In this document: in pieces, positions 60,071 to 64,000 of the stretch
Position numbering within the stretch: position 1 is the stretch's first letter
Layout: each line of letters begins with the position of its first letter
From: Mycolicibacterium vinylchloridicum
Lineage (GTDB): Bacteria; Actinomycetota; Actinomycetes; Mycobacteriales; Mycobacteriaceae
Direction: 5' to 3'
NCBI RefSeq assembly: GCF_013404075.1
Contig: NZ_JACBJQ010000012.1
Coordinates: 1-64,000 of the forward strand
DNA: 64,000 bases
Notes under the pieces: generated by a model
What the model was told of the DNA's origin: nothing
The model's input: only the letters and a program-made list of their open reading frames with translations
The model's database searches: none
Position numbers and translations under genes: made by a program

Positions 60071-60985
60071 GTGGACGCGAAAGAGCGCACGCTGAGCTTC
60101 CCCGGTCCGGCCAGCCCGGGCATGACGCTGGCGCCGCAGCGGCGCGGGCCGGGTGACCCGTGCTACCAGCTCGACGCCGAGCGGGCGATCTGGCGGACCA
60201 GCCTGCAAGCCAGCGGTCCGGTCACCGCGAGGATCCGCCGCGTGGCCCCCGACGCGGTTGTCTGCCAGGCGTGGGGCGAGGGCGCCGAGGAGTTCACCGA
60301 CGCACTGCCCGCACTGCTGGGCCTCGATGACGACGCGCGCGATTTCCGTCCCGACCACCCGGTGGTGGAGGCGGCTCGGATGCGGGTGCCGCAGCTGCGG
60401 CTGGGCCGCACCGGGCGGGTGCTCGAGGCCTTGGTCCCGGCCGTCATCGAGCAGCGGGTTCCGGGCGCCGACGCGTTTCGCGCCTGGCGGCTGCTCGTTA
60501 CGAAGTTCGGCACCCCGGCACCGGGGCCCGCGCCCGCGCGGATGCGAGTGCCGCCCTCGGCCGAGGTGTGGCGCCGGATCCCGTCCTGGGAGTTTCACCG
60601 GGCCAATGTCGACCCCGGACGCGCCCGCACGATCGTCGGCTGCGCGCAGCGCGCGGCTGCGCTGGAACGGTTGTCGGCCCGCCCCGCGGCGAAGGCTCGC
60701 GAAGCGCTCACCACGCTGCCCGGGGTGGGCGTGTGGACGGCGGCGGAGGTTGCCCAGCGAGCCTTCGGCGATGCCGACGCGCTCTCGATCGGCGATTACC
60801 ACGTCGCCAAGATGATCGGCTGGACACTGATCGGAGCGCCGGTCGACGACGCCGGAATGGTGGAGCTACTCGAACCGATGCGCCCGCACCGCTACCGCGT
60901 GGTGCGCATGCTTGAGGCCAGCGGATTGGCCTACGAACCGCGGCGCGGCGCCCGGCTTCCGGTTCAGGACATCAGCAAGTTGTGA
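60071..60985 (+). CDS. HhH-GPD DNA glycosylase (AlkA-like), Rv0142-like
   Basis: This is a 304-residue protein related to 3-methyladenine DNA glycosylase II. The helix-hairpin-helix is LPGVGVWTAAEVA and the catalytic Asp is D242 in IGDYHV, aligned with the AlkA active site. It would remove damaged bases. GTG 60071 starts 2 bases after the DUF427 stop. It corresponds to Rv0142. Confidence 0.86.
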   Translation: MDAKERTLSFPGPASPGMTLAPQRRGPGDPCYQLDAERAIWRTSLQASGPVTARIRRVAPDAVVCQAWGEGAEEFTDALPALLGLDDDARDFRPDHPVVEAARMRVPQLRLGRTGRVLEALVPAVIEQRVPGADAFRAWRLLVTKFGTPAPGPAPARMRVPPSAEVWRRIPSWEFHRANVDPGRARTIVGCAQRAAALERLSARPAAKAREALTTLPGVGVWTAAEVAQRAFGDADALSIGDYHVAKMIGWTLIGAPVDDAGMVELLEPMRPHRYRVVRMLEASGLAYEPRRGARLPVQDISKL

Positions 60986-61059
60986 CGGCGGTGGGCGATT
61001 ATCACCCCCGCAACCCGGGTATGTGGCGTCGTGAAGCCAGAACACGAAGGGAGCGATAC

Positions 61060-61602
61060 ATGGGTTCCAAGTTCACCATCCCCGGTCTGTCGCAAGAGAA
61101 GAGCCGCAAGGTTGCCGACCTGCTGCAGAAGCAGTTGAGCACCTACAACGACCTGCACCTGACGCTCAAGCATGTGCACTGGAATGTCGTGGGCCCCAAC
61201 TTCATCGGCGTCCACGAGATGATCGATCCGCAGGTCGAACTGGTCCGCGGGTACGCCGACGAGGTTGCCGAGCGGATTGCCACTCTCGGCGCATCACCGC
61301 AGGGTACGCCCGGTGCGATCCTCAAAGACCGCACGTGGGACGACTACTCCATCGGCCGGGACACCGTCCAGGCTCATCTCGCCGCACTCGACGTCGTCTA
61401 CGACGGTGTCATCGAGGATGTCCGCAAGGCTATCGGGGCCACCGAGGAGCTCGACCCGGTGACACAGGACATTCTCATCGATCACGCTGTCGAGCTGGAG
61501 AAGTTCCAGTGGTTCGTGCGGGCCCACCTCGAAAGTGCCGGCGGCACATTGGAGCACGCGGGTAAGTCGACGGAGAAGGGTGCTGCCAAGGCCGCGCGTT
61601 AG
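61060..61602 (+). CDS. dps: Dps-family DNA-binding ferritin
   Basis: This is a 180-residue Dps protein, close to M. smegmatis Dps: [27 protein letters not shown] and [22 protein letters not shown] carry the ferroxidase ligands between subunits. The C-terminal tail ([12 protein letters not shown]) is Lys/Arg-rich for DNA binding. GAAGGGAG precedes the ATG. It protects against iron and peroxide. Its stop overlaps the convergent aqpZ stop. Confidence 0.95.
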   Translation: MGSKFTIPGLSQEKSRKVADLLQKQLSTYNDLHLTLKHVHWNVVGPNFIGVHEMIDPQVELVRGYADEVAERIATLGASPQGTPGAILKDRTWDDYSIGRDTVQAHLAALDVVYDGVIEDVRKAIGATEELDPVTQDILIDHAVELEKFQWFVRAHLESAGGTLEHAGKSTEKGAAKAAR

Positions 61603-62369
61603 CCGGCGCTCGAGGCATCCAGGGCGTCGTCGCGCACCGGACGCTCGGCCAGTTCGTCCTTGCGCCCGAACAGCACCGGGTAGAGCACGCCGGCCAGGGC
61701 TGCGCCCACGAGCGGGGCCAGCCAGAACACCCACAGCTGCGCGGGGGCGCCGTCGGCGTTGAAGAATGCCACCCCCGTGGAGCGGGCGGGGTTGACTGAC
61801 GTGTTCGAAATCGGGATCGAGATAAGGTGGATGAGCGTCAGCATCAGACCGATCGCCAGGCCGGCGAACCCTTTTGGTGCCCGGTTGTCGGTGGCGCCCA
61901 GGATCACGAGCAGGAACAGGAACGTCAGCAGTACCTCGGCAATGATCACTGCGGCCATCGAGTATCCGAACGGTGAGTGGTCGCCGAACCCGTTGGCGGC
62001 CATATGCCCGGTCGCCGTGAAATCGGGCTTGCCCTTGGCGATCCAGTAGATGACGCCGCCGGCGACCAGGCCGCCGATCACCTGGACCACCCAATACGCC
62101 GGCAGGGCTTTCCATTCCACGCGTTTGGCCAGTGCAGCACCCAGCGTCACCGCCGGGTTGAAGTGGCCGCCGGAAATGGTGCCGAACGCATACACGCCGG
62201 TGAGCACGGTCAGGCCGAAAGCCAGTGACACTCCAAGGAATCCGATGCCCACGGAGCTGTCTTCGGCGGGGTTTGCTGCGAATACAGCTGCGCCACAGCC
62301 GCCGAGAACCAGCCAGAAGGTACCGATGAACTCTGCGGCCAGCCGATGCGCCATCGTGGGAGCGTTCAC
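61599..62369 (-). CDS. aqpZ: Aquaporin Z
   Basis: This is a 256-residue water channel with six helices and two NPA motifs, [10 protein letters not shown] (NPA 71-73) and NTSVNPARS. The residue pattern LIHLISIP before the second NPA fits water-specific AqpZ rather than glycerol channels. GTG 62369 is set by AAGGGG; ATG 62354 is possible. It ends in a 4-base overlap with dps. Confidence 0.92.
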   Translation of the reverse strand: MNAPTMAHRLAAEFIGTFWLVLGGCGAAVFAANPAEDSSVGIGFLGVSLAFGLTVLTGVYAFGTISGGHFNPAVTLGAALAKRVEWKALPAYWVVQVIGGLVAGGVIYWIAKGKPDFTATGHMAANGFGDHSPFGYSMAAVIIAEVLLTFLFLLVILGATDNRAPKGFAGLAIGLMLTLIHLISIPISNTSVNPARSTGVAFFNADGAPAQLWVFWLAPLVGAALAGVLYPVLFGRKDELAERPVRDDALDASSAG

Positions 62370-62494
62370 TGTAAAACCCCTTCACCATTGAACCGGGTCC
62401 GTGCTTTGGAGAAATATCCCATGGCTGAGAGCAAGAGCACACGTGTCTTTGCTGAATTGTGTTGAGACGGTGACCCGGCTTTGAGGTCGAATGG

Positions 62495-63952
62495 CTAGCC
62501 GGCGGAACCGTTGGGGTCCTCGCGCTGCGAGGGGGTGTCGCGACCCGAGCAGGCGGTGCGTTGGGCGACTGCCGTCTCGCGGTCGAGTCGCTGCGCCTTG
62601 TAGATCGACACCGGCGTGCGCGAGATGAGCAGATAGGCAATTCCCACGGCAACTAGCGCACAGGGAATCACCGAGAAGGACCCGGTCATTTCCGCAACCA
62701 TGATCATCACGGCAAGAGGTGCGTGTGCGACGCTGCCGAAGCAGGCCATCATGCCGACGACGACGAAGAGGGCAGGGCTGTCGGGCAAACCTTGTAAGCC
62801 GATGTCATGGCCGAGACGCCAAATCGCTGCACCGACGAACGCCCCGACAACGATGCCGGGTCCGAAGATGCCGCCGGAACCCCCTGTGCCAATTGACAAG
62901 GACGTCGCGACGATCTTGGCCAGGGGCAGCAGTAGCACGATCCACAGCGGGATGGAAAGCAAAGTGCTGGTATCGGTGGCCTTTTGGGCCCAGCCATATC
63001 CGCTGGCGAGAACCTGCGGGATGAGCAGAGCGAGGACACCGACGAGCAGACCGCCGATTGCCGGCTTGATGACCTTGTTGCCCGGCAGCTTTGCGGTCAG
63101 CGTAACGGTGCCGTAGAAAATCCGGGCGTAGAGATAGCCGAACAGCGCGGCTGCGATGCCCAGCACGACGAACCAGACCAGAATGGCCGGTTGCTCGAAC
63201 CGAAAGTCCGCTGCCACATACCCGAACAGCGGCTCAAAACCAAGAATCGACCCGAATACCGAGTAAGCGGTGGCCGACGTGATGAACCCGGGCACTAGGA
63301 CCTTGTAATCGAAGTCCTCGCGATAGACGATCGACGCCGCGAGGACTGCGCCACCAAGCGGCGCGCCGAAGATCGCACCGATGCCCGATCCGATGCCCAG
63401 CGAGACCGCGATCCGGCCGTCCGCATCGGCAAGATTGAGCCAGCGACTGATCAGCGAACCGAATCCAGCCGAGATCTGCGCGGCTGGTCCTTCCCGGCCG
63501 CCGGAACCCCCGGAGCCGATCGTCAAAGCACTGGCGACCGTCTTAACGACGATTGCACGACCTCTGATAGCGCGGGGATCCGTGTGCACGGCTTCGATGG
63601 CGCTGTCGGTTCCGTGGCCCTCGGCTTCCGGGGCGAACCGGGCCACGATCCACGCCGACAACAGCGCGCCGCCGCACGTGATGAGTGGTATTGCCCAGGG
63701 ACGCACGAATCCCGGCGAGCCAGGTTGGCCGCCGTCCCCGATGGGCTTGGGGATGTCGTAGCCGCCGAGGTGTCCGAGCAGGATCTTGCCGGTGTAGTCC
63801 AGTGCAAGGTAGAACGTGACGGCACCCAAACCGGCGATGACGCCGATCGCGACGCCCAGGATCAACCATTTACGCAGAAAGCCCGACCGGCGGATGAAGG
63901 CGCCCAACCGGCCGCCAGGCTCGACGTCACTATCCGGACGCGGGTGCGGCAT
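62495..63952 (-). CDS. ClC-type chloride channel/antiporter, Rv0143c-like
   Basis: This is a 485-residue ClC protein. The anion-binding motifs are GSGGS (146-150), GREGP (152-156) with the gating Glu E154, and GIFGPG. The Glu is the one that couples chloride to protons in antiporters. The two halves have the antiparallel ClC layout with ~14 helices; no CBS domains follow. It corresponds to Rv0143c. Confidence 0.92.
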   Translation of the reverse strand: MPHPRPDSDVEPGGRLGAFIRRSGFLRKWLILGVAIGVIAGLGAVTFYLALDYTGKILLGHLGGYDIPKPIGDGGQPGSPGFVRPWAIPLITCGGALLSAWIVARFAPEAEGHGTDSAIEAVHTDPRAIRGRAIVVKTVASALTIGSGGSGGREGPAAQISAGFGSLISRWLNLADADGRIAVSLGIGSGIGAIFGAPLGGAVLAASIVYREDFDYKVLVPGFITSATAYSVFGSILGFEPLFGYVAADFRFEQPAILVWFVVLGIAAALFGYLYARIFYGTVTLTAKLPGNKVIKPAIGGLLVGVLALLIPQVLASGYGWAQKATDTSTLLSIPLWIVLLLPLAKIVATSLSIGTGGSGGIFGPGIVVGAFVGAAIWRLGHDIGLQGLPDSPALFVVVGMMACFGSVAHAPLAVMIMVAEMTGSFSVIPCALVAVGIAYLLISRTPVSIYKAQRLDRETAVAQRTACSGRDTPSQREDPNGSAG

Positions 63953-64000
63953 GGTGCGGATGCTAGCAGGCGCGGCCGAAGCGTGGCCGGGGTCCGCGCG

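Noticed and set aside
1..64000. CRISPR arrays, tRNA/rRNA genes, insertion sequences, prophage
   Set aside because: No regularly spaced repeats, no cloverleaf or rRNA-like stretch, and no transposase, integrase or phage structural gene were recognised on either strand.

Overview
The window is high-GC actinobacterial DNA and almost certainly comes from a non-tuberculous mycobacterium (Mycolicibacterium-like). Evidence: a block at 50689-63952 follows the order of the M. tuberculosis genes Rv0135c-Rv0143c (TetR, cyp138, msrA, SnoaL-like, epimerase, DUF427, HhH-GPD glycosylase, ClC), with extra genes inserted. Other markers are an MmcO-type multicopper oxidase lipoprotein, a DesA3-like desaturase beside its Rv3230c-like reductase, an Rv2686c-Rv2688c-like ABC exporter, a KstR-type operator and a mycobacterial Dps. 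No tRNA, rRNA, CRISPR array, insertion sequence or phage gene was recognised.

Region 1 (1-16858) is the accessory and most unusual part. Two tandem, paralogous two-component pairs (597-3519 and 4463-7386) each have a sensor kinase in which an active membrane HisKA_3/HATPase module is followed by a second membrane block and a degenerate kinase module. The second pair runs directly into an uncharacterised envelope gene set: a membrane-anchored beta-propeller protein, a small lipoprotein, two paralogous four-helix membrane proteins, a PASTA + NPCBM-like protein and a secreted vWA + SGNH-hydrolase protein with a C-terminal anchor. A convergent gene (15707-16321) carries the same N-terminal Trp/Pro-rich tag as the propeller protein. 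This is the best candidate for an undescribed system: a two-component-controlled cell-wall binding and remodelling module.

Region 2 (16956-33422) is mostly metabolic: an ACAD10/11-like acyl-CoA dehydrogenase with a TetR; a tightly overlapping PRC-barrel / NRAMP-like / enoyl-CoA hydratase / SDR operon; glgX; a HAD / RibD-like / hypothetical operon; a TetR divergent from the reductase-desaturase pair; an ArnT-like glycosyltransferase; and a His-rich membrane protein.

Region 3 (33442-41340) is regulatory and envelope or metal related. An M56 peptidase/BlaI pair and an NlpC/P60 hydrolase share an identical palindromic operator. A DUF305 lipoprotein and an MmcO-type copper oxidase flank a divergent OmpR-type two-component system and share a 16-bp box.

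Region 4 (41451-49652) contains an operon for the URC uracil-catabolism route (GTP cyclohydrolase II-like, DUF1688, uracil phosphoribosyltransferase), then an ABC exporter with a methyltransferase, and a zinc alcohol dehydrogenase.

Region 5 (49720-63952) is the Rv0135c-Rv0143c-like block, interleaved with a PPOX-fold protein, a C39-like protein, msrB, a diguanylate cyclase, a cupredoxin lipoprotein, a methyltransferase, an FAD amine oxidase, dps and aqpZ. Overlapping stop/start codons are used throughout, so most gene groups below are supported as operons.
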